From Haliscomenobacter sp040401995 (GTDB taxonomy: Bacteria > Bacteroidota > Bacteroidia > Chitinophagales > Saprospiraceae), in the NCBI GenBank assembly GCA_040401995.1, contig JBBANM010000021.1, forward strand, positions 16,086 to 80,085: DNA of 64,000 nt, read 5' to 3'. Position numbers and translations under genes: made by a program. Positions 51,876 to 61,355 of the stretch are shown here, piece by piece. Each line of letters starts with the position of its first letter. The stretch's first letter is position 1. A model generated the notes under the pieces. That model did not search any database. It was not told where the DNA came from and saw only the letters and a program-made list of their open reading frames with translations.

Positions 51876-52041
51876 TAAGAGCTTTTTCAGGATTTTGGTT
51901 CGATAGCGAAAATGAGTTAAAATTCGCACCAATGAGGCGCGAAAAGCGGAGTGTAGCAGCGCTACATGAGCATTTTCGTAACGAAATGGGGGCGAATTTT
52001 AGCCATTTGTAGCTCGAATCAGAATCATGAAAAAGCTCTAA
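51876..52041. repeat. long-hairpin intergenic element, family A, copy 2
   Basis: Arms start AGAGCTTTTTCAGGAT and end with the matching ATCATGAAAAAGCTCT. The two halves pair along about 80 bases, with apex GTGTAGC and GCTACAT. Core: GAGGCGCGAAAA (51934-51945) on the left and TTTTCGTAACG (51973-51983) on the right. Clear homologue of 12658-12845 without the extra apical segment. It lies between purN and the PorE-like gene. Confidence 0.85.
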
Positions 52042-52074
52042 AGGCTATTTACATTTTTAACGAATCAAAATGCT

Positions 52075-54105
52075 ATGGTAAAGAAAATCTTGATTGTCCT
52101 TGTGGGCATATTCTTGGTTTATTCAGCAGATGCGCAGAGCTGGCGTAAACTGAAAAAAGATGGCGATGCAGCTTTCGAGAAAGGAGATTTCAGCTCGGCT
52201 GCCGATCTCTTTGACAAAGCCTGGCAGAAAAGTGGCAATAAGAAAAAAGAGCTCATCTTCAAAGCAGGCGAAGCCTACTATGAAACCCGCAACTACCGCA
52301 AAGCGGCAGAAGCCTATCAAAATGTAAAAGACGAAAACGACGAATACCCCTTAGTGGGTTTGAAATATGCCCGAATGCTCAAGCAAGATGGCCAATACGA
52401 CAAGGCCAGCAAAGCTTTTGCCGAGTTTCGGGATGGGTATACCAGCTCCAACAAAGCAATTTTGGCCGACATCATCGCTACCGAAATCGAAGGGTGTGAA
52501 CTGGGTAAAACCTTACCTGCTCAAGCCAATCCAGGGGTAGAGATCGTCACGGCAGGAAGCAGTATCAACACCAGCGACAATGAATTTGCGCCGCTTTCTT
52601 TTTCTAAAGATGTGCTTTATTTTTCGTCTAGTATGGGAGGTCAGGCTAGAATCTATCGTGCTACGGCCAGCAATGGCGCCTGGGGGAAAGGCGGAACTCC
52701 AGAAAATTTCCCAGTAATCAAAAATGGCCAATATTGCCAAGGTACGCTAACGCCAGATGGACAGCGTTTTTATTTTACCATTTGTGATGCTAAGGGGAGT
52801 TTCGACAACCGCAAAACCCGTTGCGAAATCTACGTCATCAAGCGTCAAGCCAACAACTGGAATCAACCAGAACGGCTCTCGGATTTGATTAACCCCAAAG
52901 GTGTTACAGCCACCAACCCGCATGTGGTACAGAAAGGAGATTCCGAAACCCTCTACTTCGCGTCTAACCGCACCGGCGGTCGTGGCGGATTAGATTTGTG
53001 GTATGCAACCCGTTTGATCAGTGCCAATAACAACGATTTTTCTCAACCGGTCAATTTAGGTCCGGTAATCAATAGCCCCGGCGATGAAATGTCGCCATTT
53101 TTTGATGCTGCTGAAAATCGTTTGTTCTTTGCTTCCAACGGTCACCCTGGTATTGGCGGGTTTGATATTTTTAGCTCTCGCGGCGAACAGATCAACTGGT
53201 TGCCTGCCGAGAACGCTGGAACACCTTTCAATTCTAGTGCCGATGATTATTATTGGGCAAAAAATATAGTAGGGGAGGGCGGTTTTTTGGTCTCCAACCG
53301 CATCTTTGCTGGTGAGAAATTAAGCACCAAAGACGACGATATTTTTGAATTCCGGGTGAAATCTCGTTCCGCTATTCTGGAAGCTACTGTTTTTGGACAA
53401 GACAGTGAACCCTTGAATAATTACGTCGTTACCTTGTACGAAATTCGTAATGACGGCTCAGAACAGTTGCTGGTCAACCGCGATTTTACAACCGCTAAAT
53501 ACAACCTTGAACTATTGGCCAACCGCCAATTCCGGGTAGAAATTACCGCGCCGAACTACGAAACGGGTTCTTATAATCTATTTACCGATAACCCTACGCC
53601 GGGTCAACCTTTTGGGCAACCGATGTTTTTGAAATCACTACTGCCCCCCAAAGCACCACCAGTAACCAATAATCCAGTTGTAACCAACCCTGGCGTCAAA
53701 TCTACTCCAGGTAAAAACAACAATCCGCCAAACAAAATCAATGTTCCCGTCAATCCTCAACCGACTGAAGCGGCAGGGAATTATACTTCACGCGGTGTAG
53801 GTCCTACCGACAAAGGGGAGTATTCTTCCACCGCACCAAGGTATGAAGGCGATTATTTCAAGGTGCAATTGGTAGCGCTTTCCAATTACAACCCCAATGA
53901 TGTGCGTTTTGCTAAATTGAAAGACTTAGGAGAGATACAATTAGAAACCATCACCGCGCAAAACTTAAACCGCGTACTGGTGGCTACTTTTTTTACTGCC
54001 GCAGAAGCCAAAAAAGCGATGAATGAAGCCAAAAAACGTGGATTTGTTCAATCGTTTATTGTAAAATATCAAAATGGAGCTCGCTACGGGCGGGTGAATT
54101 TGTAA
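52075..54105 (+). CDS. PorE-like protein: TPR, PD40 propeller, carboxypeptidase-like and SPOR-like domains
   Basis: A 676-residue exported protein, signal peptide ending near YSADAQ. TPRs occupy about 22-140 (GDAAFEKGDFSSAADLF, AGEAYYETRNYRKAAEAYQ). A PD40/WD40-like propeller spans about 160-435 (LYFSSSMGGQARIYRAT, LYFASNRTGGRGGLDLW, LFFASNGHPGIGGFDIF). A carboxypeptidase-regulatory-like domain covers about 440-530. A Pro/Asn linker leads to a C-terminal SPOR-like domain (YFKVQLVALSNYNPNDVRF, then ETITAQNLNRVLVATFFTAA). T9SS PorE has an OmpA-like domain at this place, so the cell-wall anchor seems to have been swapped. Confidence 0.85.
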   Translation: MVKKILIVLVGIFLVYSADAQSWRKLKKDGDAAFEKGDFSSAADLFDKAWQKSGNKKKELIFKAGEAYYETRNYRKAAEAYQNVKDENDEYPLVGLKYARMLKQDGQYDKASKAFAEFRDGYTSSNKAILADIIATEIEGCELGKTLPAQANPGVEIVTAGSSINTSDNEFAPLSFSKDVLYFSSSMGGQARIYRATASNGAWGKGGTPENFPVIKNGQYCQGTLTPDGQRFYFTICDAKGSFDNRKTRCEIYVIKRQANNWNQPERLSDLINPKGVTATNPHVVQKGDSETLYFASNRTGGRGGLDLWYATRLISANNNDFSQPVNLGPVINSPGDEMSPFFDAAENRLFFASNGHPGIGGFDIFSSRGEQINWLPAENAGTPFNSSADDYYWAKNIVGEGGFLVSNRIFAGEKLSTKDDDIFEFRVKSRSAILEATVFGQDSEPLNNYVVTLYEIRNDGSEQLLVNRDFTTAKYNLELLANRQFRVEITAPNYETGSYNLFTDNPTPGQPFGQPMFLKSLLPPKAPPVTNNPVVTNPGVKSTPGKNNNPPNKINVPVNPQPTEAAGNYTSRGVGPTDKGEYSSTAPRYEGDYFKVQLVALSNYNPNDVRFAKLKDLGEIQLETITAQNLNRVLVATFFTAAEAKKAMNEAKKRGFVQSFIVKYQNGARYGRVNL

Positions 54106-54124
54106 CCTTAAAAAAATTGTAGAC

Positions 54125-54159
54125 AAGGGCTTCTGGTTGTTGACTGGGAGCCCTTTTTT
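54125..54159. terminator. bidirectional terminator between convergent genes
   Basis: AAGGGCT (54125-54131) pairs with AGCCCTT (54149-54155), and T-runs occur on the plus strand. On the minus side the A-rich flank also supplies U residues. Confidence 0.65.
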
Positions 54160-54163
54160 GTTT

Positions 54164-55099
54164 TTAGTTTTTCTCTATACCCTGAAGTCCACCGGAATGA
54201 ACGAAGCAAACTTCGCTCCCTTTTCGAAAAAATCCTTTTTCTGCCAAATCCACCAATCCCATTAATGCCTTTCCGGTATAAATTGGATCCATTTCCCACC
54301 CAGCTTCCTTACTAAAAGCAATAAACGCTTGAAGTTCAGCATTCATTTTGGCATAGCCACCGCCGTGGTATTCAGTCAATACCTTCCAATTGGCGTACGC
54401 TTTTGGCGCTAACCAATTCTGAATATCCGCGGTATGAAAATCACCTTTTAAGGCTGAAAAACCCAATGTCGTTGCCCGTCCATCCAGTACTGGAATCATC
54501 CCGGCCATTGTTCCGCCGGTACCACAACTTATTGCAACGTAATCGGGGTTGGATTGTACTAAAATCTCTGCTGCAAGTTCGGCGCAACCTTTGAATGCCT
54601 CTATATTGGTTCCTCCTTCGGGTAAGATATAAGCGGCTGGAAATTCTAGCGCAAGTTGCGCCATCGTCTGTGGATCAGACTTTTCCTGAAATCGTACGCG
54701 CGACCAAAACTGGAGCTCCATTCCACAGCGTTCAGCGTGAGCTAACGTGCGATTCAAAGGCTCGATGCGTTCACCCCGAATGATCCCCACGGTTTTGAAA
54801 CCAAAGAGAAAGCCCGCGCTGGCGGTAGCGGCAATATGGTTGGAAAAAGCGCCGCCAAAGGTCAACAGCTGCTGGCAACCTTGGTCTTTGGCGGTGATGA
54901 GGTTGTATTTCAATTTGCGCCATTTATTACCGCAAAATGCCTGATCGCCAGGAAAGGCTTCCAACAGCAATTGATCGTCGCGTTTGACAAAAACGCGGAT
55001 GTCTTGCGCTTCAAAAATAGGCCAATCCAAATCCTCCACAGGGCTTGGTGGATGATGCAACAACAATTCCCAGTTGGTTTGGATTGACGGAACCGACAT
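54164..55099 (-). CDS. PLP-dependent ACC deaminase / D-cysteine desulfhydrase family enzyme
   Basis: A 311-residue fold-type II PLP enzyme. The PLP Lys lies in CGNKWRKLKYNL near residue 55, and the phosphate-binding loop is CGTGGTMAGM. FGGAFSNHIAATAS carries the stacking and Ser residues of the family. Whether it is an aminocyclopropane-carboxylate deaminase or a D-cysteine desulfhydrase cannot be settled by motif alone; the latter is more common outside plant-associated bacteria. Start ATG 55097-55099; a TTG one codon earlier is also possible. Confidence 0.88.
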   Translation of the reverse strand: MSVPSIQTNWELLLHHPPSPVEDLDWPIFEAQDIRVFVKRDDQLLLEAFPGDQAFCGNKWRKLKYNLITAKDQGCQQLLTFGGAFSNHIAATASAGFLFGFKTVGIIRGERIEPLNRTLAHAERCGMELQFWSRVRFQEKSDPQTMAQLALEFPAAYILPEGGTNIEAFKGCAELAAEILVQSNPDYVAISCGTGGTMAGMIPVLDGRATTLGFSALKGDFHTADIQNWLAPKAYANWKVLTEYHGGGYAKMNAELQAFIAFSKEAGWEMDPIYTGKALMGLVDLAEKGFFRKGSEVCFVHSGGLQGIEKN

Positions 55100-55110
55100 C
55101 AAGGTGCTGT

Positions 55111-57969
55111 TTAATATCCAAAGATTTCCTCTAAGGTCACTTCCTGCAACGGCCCATATTGACGAAGATAGTCTAGGTCAATCTGAGACTTAGTGCCCAT
55201 CACCAAAAAAGTATACTTCCGATTGGCTACATATTTTTGGTGGAAATCAATCAGTTCGGGCGCCAATGTACTTTTTGTGGTATGGTAAAGATCTTTGCGC
55301 AAATCATGCTCGTAACCCAGTTTTTTATTGGCGCGCGCTGTCCAGTAGGTCTTTGATGGCACAATGCGTTCGCTTTCGATAACTTTTAGGATCGATTGCT
55401 TGGCATGTTCGATTTGTGATTCCACCACGGGCATATTGTTGAGGATGTTCAAAAAAGCCGGGATGGCGTCGGCAATTTTATCCGGTTGGGTGCCCACATA
55501 TGCTTGGAGGTAATGCGCCAGATCCTGTCGGGATGGCGAGCTGTAATAGGCATAGGTGGAATACGCCAAGGCTTTGGATTCCCTTATTTCTTGAAAAACA
55601 ATAGACGATAAGCCGTAGCCAAAATAATTGTTGTACAACTCGCTCATCAAAAACTCTTCCAGGCTAAACGCTGGCGAACCCTTGGAAAGCAACATTACAT
55701 CGGCTTGCACAATGGGATAATCCAAAAACAGCACCTTCTGTTCGTCGGTGGGCAGCTGGGTATAAGTACGATTGGGTAGTGGAGCTCGGAGATGAGCTGC
55801 TACTTGATGGTGTTTTTCTAACAGCGCCGCAACCTCTTGCTGCGATTTTTGGCCATAGTAATAAATGCGATGTTGATAGGACGACAATTCCCGAATTTTT
55901 TCCACCAATTCAGTTGGAGTCACTTGATGCAGCTCTTCTTTTGACAAACGGTAAGAAAAAGGAGAGTCGACGCCATAGCGGGCATAGCTAGCGAAGGCAT
56001 TACGTAAAATGTAATTGCGGTCTTTTTTTACATTCTCGCGGCGCGTAAGGACATCAGTTACCACTTTTTCCAAAACGCCGTCCTGTGGTTGTACTTGACT
56101 CAAAATATGCTCAAATAGTGTCATCCCAGCCTCCACGTTATCCTCCAGACCGGTAAGTGAGATGTAGGTATGATCATCGTCGTTGGTAACATCAAAGCTC
56201 AAACCCAATCGAAAAAACTCCTGTTGCAATTGACTCGGCGTATACCGATTGGTGCCCAAGTACGGTAAGTACAATACCGCTAAAGCCAGTTTGCGATCGC
56301 TGTTTTTGCCCATGTCAAAAATATAATCCAGGCGAAATAGCGCGTTGCTAGGGTTGCGAACATAGTCGAATGGAATACCGCTGGCCAAATTAATGGTACT
56401 AATTTGGGCGTCAAAATCAATAAAAACGGGTTGTAAAGAAGGCGTTGATGTTGCCAAAAAATCTTTGGCAAACTCCGATTCTGCCTCTCGATTGATTTCA
56501 ACAGGATTAAAGGGCGGTTTTTCTACTTTAATGACGCTGGGGTCTATCCCTTGTTTTTTATGAATGACGACATAATCATTGCCTAGTCTTTCTTGGGCAA
56601 AAGCTACAATATCCGCTTTAGTGATTTTTTCCATTTGCTGCAAACGATCGGAAAATTCGCTCCAGGTAAGCCCCAAAACAAAACTTGCCGTGATGGCCGA
56701 CACCCGGGCATCATTGGATTCGGAGGCGCGGATTTCATTTAACTTAAAATCGGTAATCACTGCCTCCAAGAGCCATTCTTCAAATTCACCTTGCCGGATC
56801 TTCTCCAATTCGCCTAATAAGAGCTGTTCAACATCCTCTAAGCTTTGATCTTGCCGCGGTTTGCCGTACAAGCCAAATGCCGAAAAATCTTCGTATAGCC
56901 AGGTCCAAGCTTCCGATTCCAACACCAATTGCTGTTGATTGAGGTGGATGTCCATCAATCCTGCCTGCTGGTTGAACAAAAGTTGCTGAATCAGCATCAA
57001 ATAAAGATCATCCGATGAGGAAGCGCCGTTAAAACGCCAGCCCATCATCACATGTTCGGCTTCCAAGCCCAAGAGCGATTTGTGAATTGGCCCTTCAAGC
57101 GGCGGTTGTTCAGAAAATGAAAAAGGCGGGAGCGCTTTAGGTTCGTAATCGCCAAAATATTGCTCAGCCAAAGCCACTACTTCATCGGGGTCGAAATCTC
57201 CAGAAAGCACCAAGGCCATATTATTGGGAACGTAGTAGCTGTTAAAATACCACTGGATATTGACTTGCGAAGGGTTGCGCAGGTGTTCGGGCGCACCCAA
57301 GGTAGTCTGAGTCCCATAAGGGTGTTGGGGAAAAAGCGTTTGTCGTAGTAGGTTGTTCATTTTTCGGCCATCTTTATCTTGGCTGATGTTGAACTCTTCA
57401 TATACCGTTTCCAACTCGGTATGAAACATGCGGAGCGCCATCATCCGAAAACGCTCAGATTCCAGCTGCATCCACCGCTCTAATTCATTGGCCGGAATAT
57501 CGTTTACGTACACCGTTTGCTCCAACCAAGTATAGGCATTGGTTGACTTGGCGCCCATAGCGCTGGCCAGTTTGTCGTATTCGTTGGGAGCAACCCATTT
57601 GGCCGCTTCGCCAGAAATGCGGTCGATTTCAATGTAGATCTTGCGACGTTCGTCCTCGTCTTTGGCGGCGCGGTGCTTTTCATAGAGATCAGAGATCTGC
57701 TCCAAAAGTACTTTCTCGGTTTCCCAATCCACTGTTCCCAATTGATTGGTACCTTTGAACAACATGTGTTCCATGTAATGCGCTAGGCCTGTTGTTTCAG
57801 CCGGGTCATGTTTTGAACCAGCGCGCACCGCGATGTTAGTGAAGATCCGAGGTTCATTCGAGTTGACGCTCAAAAAGAGCTTTAAGCCGTTTGGCAGGGT
57901 ATATTGCAAAACTTCGAATGCCCCATTGGTAACTTTTTCGAAGGTGTATTTGGCTTCCGTTTTCAACAT
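55111..57969 (-). CDS. M16-family zinc metallopeptidase (pitrilysin/insulinase-like)
   Basis: A 952-residue single-chain peptidase with four homologous M16 units. The inverted zinc motif HYMEH is at about residues 62-66, with the third ligand Glu in the LETVYEEFNIS segment downstream. The N-terminus shows the usual LPNGLKLFLSVNSNEP. No signal peptide was seen, so it is probably cytoplasmic, degrading short peptides. Start ATG 57967-57969. It precedes the PLP enzyme gene by 11 bases on the same strand. Confidence 0.92.
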   Translation of the reverse strand: MLKTEAKYTFEKVTNGAFEVLQYTLPNGLKLFLSVNSNEPRIFTNIAVRAGSKHDPAETTGLAHYMEHMLFKGTNQLGTVDWETEKVLLEQISDLYEKHRAAKDEDERRKIYIEIDRISGEAAKWVAPNEYDKLASAMGAKSTNAYTWLEQTVYVNDIPANELERWMQLESERFRMMALRMFHTELETVYEEFNISQDKDGRKMNNLLRQTLFPQHPYGTQTTLGAPEHLRNPSQVNIQWYFNSYYVPNNMALVLSGDFDPDEVVALAEQYFGDYEPKALPPFSFSEQPPLEGPIHKSLLGLEAEHVMMGWRFNGASSSDDLYLMLIQQLLFNQQAGLMDIHLNQQQLVLESEAWTWLYEDFSAFGLYGKPRQDQSLEDVEQLLLGELEKIRQGEFEEWLLEAVITDFKLNEIRASESNDARVSAITASFVLGLTWSEFSDRLQQMEKITKADIVAFAQERLGNDYVVIHKKQGIDPSVIKVEKPPFNPVEINREAESEFAKDFLATSTPSLQPVFIDFDAQISTINLASGIPFDYVRNPSNALFRLDYIFDMGKNSDRKLALAVLYLPYLGTNRYTPSQLQQEFFRLGLSFDVTNDDDHTYISLTGLEDNVEAGMTLFEHILSQVQPQDGVLEKVVTDVLTRRENVKKDRNYILRNAFASYARYGVDSPFSYRLSKEELHQVTPTELVEKIRELSSYQHRIYYYGQKSQQEVAALLEKHHQVAAHLRAPLPNRTYTQLPTDEQKVLFLDYPIVQADVMLLSKGSPAFSLEEFLMSELYNNYFGYGLSSIVFQEIRESKALAYSTYAYYSSPSRQDLAHYLQAYVGTQPDKIADAIPAFLNILNNMPVVESQIEHAKQSILKVIESERIVPSKTYWTARANKKLGYEHDLRKDLYHTTKSTLAPELIDFHQKYVANRKYTFLVMGTKSQIDLDYLRQYGPLQEVTLEEIFGY

Positions 57970-58101
57970 AGTATTATTTTTTTCATCAGACTCGATCAAC
58001 TTAAAGGGACAAGTCTAATATAAAGACATGAAACCACCAATAGTTTACTTTTAGGAAAATTGGGGAGCCAATTGGCCGATGGTTGAATTCCAAGGAAGGG
58101 T

Positions 58102-58137
58102 AAAAAACAAAGAGCGACGGGAGACGTCGCTCTTTGT
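58102..58137 (-). terminator. terminator of the OmpA-like gene
   Basis: ACAAAGAGCGACG (58107-58119) pairs perfectly with CGTCGCTCTTTGT (58125-58137). On the minus strand it is followed by T5 (58102-58106), placing it just after the OmpA-family lipoprotein gene. Confidence 0.85.
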
Positions 58138-58172
58138 CGCCCTTCGCTCTTTTGGTTTGAAGTAACGCTAAA

Positions 58173-58877
58173 TTATTTCTTCAAAGGATCGATCCCTTTC
58201 GCCGCTTCTTTTTGCAAAGCACTGTTGGCAACAATCGCAATCTCCACTCGTCGGTTGGTTTGGCGACCATTATTGGAGCTGTTGTCTCCTTTGGGCTTGG
58301 TTTCGCCAAATCCTTTGGTAGTAAACCTTCCGGCAGCTACCCCTTTTTGTTTGAGGAAATTGGCAACCGCAACAGCTCGCTGTTCTGACAATTCTTGGTT
58401 GTGTTCGTCGGTACCGGTGTTATCAGTGTATCCCATTACGACCAAGTCGGTTTGTTTGTACTCGTTGATGGTAGCGGCCATTTCAGACAGGTTCTTTTTG
58501 GTACTGGTGCGGAGTTTGTAAGAATCCACGTCAAACATTAGGCCTGAGTCGAATGTGACTAAGATGCTTTCACCAACGCGTTCAACCTCAGCATTTTTTA
58601 ATTTTTCCCGTAGTTTTTTAGCGTGTTTGTCCATGTAGCTGCCAATAATGGAGCCGGCCAGCCCGCCAATGGCTGCCCCGATTAAAATACCGCGCGCATT
58701 ATTTTTGCCATCAGCAATCAAAACGCCGGCAATACCGCCGGCTAACGCGCCAATTGCCAATCCGCGGGCAGTATTGTTGCAGGAAAATGAGTGAAAAACT
58801 ACCAGCAAGAGCAAGATAATACTTAAACTGCGGTGTTTGGTAAAAGTTAAGATTTGATTCATCATCGCATTCATCAT
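58173..58877 (-). CDS. OmpA-family lipoprotein with glycine-zipper region
   Basis: A 234-residue envelope protein. A signal with a weak lipobox (FHSFSC) is followed by a glycine zipper (GLAIGALAGGIAGVLIADG, then ILIGAAIGGLAGSIIGSYMD) and an OmpA domain that binds peptidoglycan: FDVDSYKLR, VVMGYTDNTGTDEHNQELSEQRA and TKGFGETKP, ending NRRVEIAI. Four in-frame ATG codons occur between 58860 and 58877; the most upstream is used here. Likely a cell-wall-linked outer-membrane lipoprotein. Confidence 0.88.
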   Translation of the reverse strand: MMNAMMNQILTFTKHRSLSIILLLLVVFHSFSCNNTARGLAIGALAGGIAGVLIADGKNNARGILIGAAIGGLAGSIIGSYMDKHAKKLREKLKNAEVERVGESILVTFDSGLMFDVDSYKLRTSTKKNLSEMAATINEYKQTDLVVMGYTDNTGTDEHNQELSEQRAVAVANFLKQKGVAAGRFTTKGFGETKPKGDNSSNNGRQTNRRVEIAIVANSALQKEAAKGIDPLKK

Positions 58878-59056
58878 TTGGTTATGGAAGAAATTCAAAG
58901 ATTTGTTGGCAACAGCTGATCACATGAATTTTTTTACTTAGAACAACCTATTACTACATTTCGACGAAAATTAGTAAAATGGTCAGCACAAGTAGGTGGA
59001 TTTAAGATTTTTTTAATGTTATTTGGTGATCTGCTAACATCTAAAACCCTCCAATC

Positions 59057-60523
59057 ATGAACAATAAGATCATCACTCTGGTTTTGTTGGCCATTTCAAC
59101 GCTTGCCGGCGCACAAGCCCCTCTGGTGAACTCGTCTAACGCTACCGCTCCTGATGAGCCGCTCTACCGTACTCATCCTCGTTACCGCGAAGCTATCATC
59201 AACACCCGTCGGTTCAAACACAGTGACCTGGAGCCCCTGCTGCTAAAGTTACCATCCGCTATTTTTCGATCAGAAGTAGCTGGTAAATCAAACGAAGGGC
59301 GCAATATTTATCACATTACAATTGGCAAAGGGCCGATAAATGTATTGCTTTGGTCGCAGATGCATGGCGATGAGCCCACTGCAACCATGGCGATGCTAGA
59401 TATCTTCAACTTTTTTATCCAAAAGGATAGCTTAGATCCCTTCAAAAACGACTTGTTGAAGCAATTAACCATCCATGTGATCCCGATGCTGAACCCGGAT
59501 GGCGCTGAACGGTTTACCCGTCGCAATGTTCAGGGTATCGATATCAACCGCGATGCCCAAAGGTTGCAGACTCCCGAAGGACAAATTCTAAAACGGGCGC
59601 ATGATGCCATCAAGCCAGACTGGGGTTTTAACCTGCATGATCAAAGCAGGTATTATGGCGCTGGACAAGCGCCACATACGGCATCCATTGCTTTTTTAGC
59701 GCCAGCCTATGATTTCAACAATACGGTGAATGAAAAAAGAGGCGAGGCCATGCAATTGATTGGACTGATGAGCGAGGTACTGCAAAAACAGATCCCGCAA
59801 AAAGTAGCGCGTTACAACGATGCTTTTGAGCCCCGTGCCTTTGGTGATAACTTCCAGAAATGGGGAACCAGAGCTATCCTGATCGAATCAGGTGGTTTAG
59901 CTGGCGATCCAGAAAAACAAGAACTGCGCAGATTGAATTTTGTAGCCATCCTTCGTGGATTGGAAGGGATTGCCAAACATCGTTTCCACAAGTGGGATTT
60001 GTCGGTATATGATGCCTTGCCAGTTAATGAACCCAATACCTTTCACGATTTACTCCTTCGGGAATTAACGCTTGAAAAAAATGGGCGGATCTACACCACT
60101 GATCTGGCTTTTCGCCGCCAAGAAATTGATTCGGATGATTCCCGGACTTTTTCATTAGAGGCGGTGATTACCGAAATTGGCGACCTGTCGGTTTTTTATG
60201 GATATGAGCAAATAGAATTGAAGGGATATAAGGGAACCATAGGGAAAGTTTACCCCAGTGTGCTACCGAATGTAGAGGCACTTGCTCAATTGGATCTGAA
60301 GACCTTGCTAAAAGAGGGGTACACCGATTACCAAATGGCTCAATTACCGCAAAAAAAACAGGACCTGGCGCTACCAGTTCGCTTGATTCGCCCACGGAAA
60401 GACCCTGCTGTACCTGGCCTCTCTGGAGATATCCGGATGGGGCAAAACCCTTCGCTGCTGCTGGAACGCGATGGGCAATTGATCTATCTGATCACCAATG
60501 GGACTTTGAAAAAACTGGATTGA
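59057..60523 (+). CDS. secreted M14-family zinc carboxypeptidase
   Basis: A 488-residue exported metallopeptidase, signal peptide about residues 1-20 (LAGAQ). The zinc ligands are H and E in HGDEPTATMAM (about residue 99) and H in FNLHDQSR; the catalytic Glu is in LIESGGLAGDP. Other family marks are NPDGAERF and INRDAQ. A C-terminal region of about 150 residues, beta-rich, follows the catalytic domain. Substrate is unknown. Convergent with the HD protein gene, 11 bases apart. Confidence 0.9.
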   Translation: MNNKIITLVLLAISTLAGAQAPLVNSSNATAPDEPLYRTHPRYREAIINTRRFKHSDLEPLLLKLPSAIFRSEVAGKSNEGRNIYHITIGKGPINVLLWSQMHGDEPTATMAMLDIFNFFIQKDSLDPFKNDLLKQLTIHVIPMLNPDGAERFTRRNVQGIDINRDAQRLQTPEGQILKRAHDAIKPDWGFNLHDQSRYYGAGQAPHTASIAFLAPAYDFNNTVNEKRGEAMQLIGLMSEVLQKQIPQKVARYNDAFEPRAFGDNFQKWGTRAILIESGGLAGDPEKQELRRLNFVAILRGLEGIAKHRFHKWDLSVYDALPVNEPNTFHDLLLRELTLEKNGRIYTTDLAFRRQEIDSDDSRTFSLEAVITEIGDLSVFYGYEQIELKGYKGTIGKVYPSVLPNVEALAQLDLKTLLKEGYTDYQMAQLPQKKQDLALPVRLIRPRKDPAVPGLSGDIRMGQNPSLLLERDGQLIYLITNGTLKKLD

Positions 60524-60534
60524 GGAGTTTGATT

Positions 60535-61125
60535 TCAAAAATCTACTACTTCGATGTTCCTGATGGTATGCTCAAACCACTTTAAAGGCGCTTGGGTTTT
60601 GTCGCCAGTACGGGTATCGCATTTGAAAAACAAATAGTAGAGCTGAAGATGATCCCCCACGCGGTCGAGTAATTTTTGAAGACGGTGTTGCCCTTCCTCG
60701 TATTGGTGGTACAGATGTTCCATTCGCCAGGCATAATAGGCCTCATCGTGTAATTCGGTGATTTCCAGGACTACTTTATCGGAACAATGTTTTTCCAAAA
60801 ATTGTCTTGCCAACACGCTATGATGTCGGCTCCAGTCGCGCGGGCTCCCTTTGTGTTCGATGTGCTTAAAAGAATCATGCGCAAATGCAATCAAGCGCAA
60901 ACGCTCGCGCATAAGCTGAGCTACCGAAAGTAATTCAATGTTGGAAAGTACTTCTTTGATGTGTTTGTATACTTCCCCCTCGGGGTGGCCATAACGCGGT
61001 GTACCCCAATCTAAACCATCGGTAAAATCAGGATCCATTAAAAGCCGATGTTCTAGATCGGTCTCAGGCTTTAACTCATTGATGTAATACTTTACCCTTT
61101 CTGGCATGTCCTTGATAGCCATCAT
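60535..61125 (-). CDS. HD-domain-like predicted phosphohydrolase
   Basis: A 196-residue cytoplasmic protein. The metal-binding residues of the HD fold appear in order: H in GHPEGEVYKHIKEV, the HD pair in LIAFAHDSFKHIEH, H in WSRHHSVLARQFL, and a later Asp in ELHDEAYYAW. Such proteins hydrolyse nucleotides or phosphodiesters, but no substrate can be named. Start ATG 61123-61125, with a second ATG directly next to it. Confidence 0.75.
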   Translation of the reverse strand: MMAIKDMPERVKYYINELKPETDLEHRLLMDPDFTDGLDWGTPRYGHPEGEVYKHIKEVLSNIELLSVAQLMRERLRLIAFAHDSFKHIEHKGSPRDWSRHHSVLARQFLEKHCSDKVVLEITELHDEAYYAWRMEHLYHQYEEGQHRLQKLLDRVGDHLQLYYLFFKCDTRTGDKTQAPLKWFEHTIRNIEVVDF

Positions 61126-61355
61126 TTTTTCTTCGGTCGTAATGCTTTGAATATCAGTAAGTTTTTAAAGTAAAAAAATGTGTTAATTTCCTGTTAAACT
61201 GCCTCTTAATAGTAACAAAATTACTAGGGCAATGTGTTTATCATACGGTCTTTTTTTACGGAAGATTCTACTTTTTGGAGTTTATTTGCATAAATTAAAC
61301 GCTAAATAGTTTAAAAAGCAAACCTTATTGTGCTTGTTTTAAATCTGGACAGATT

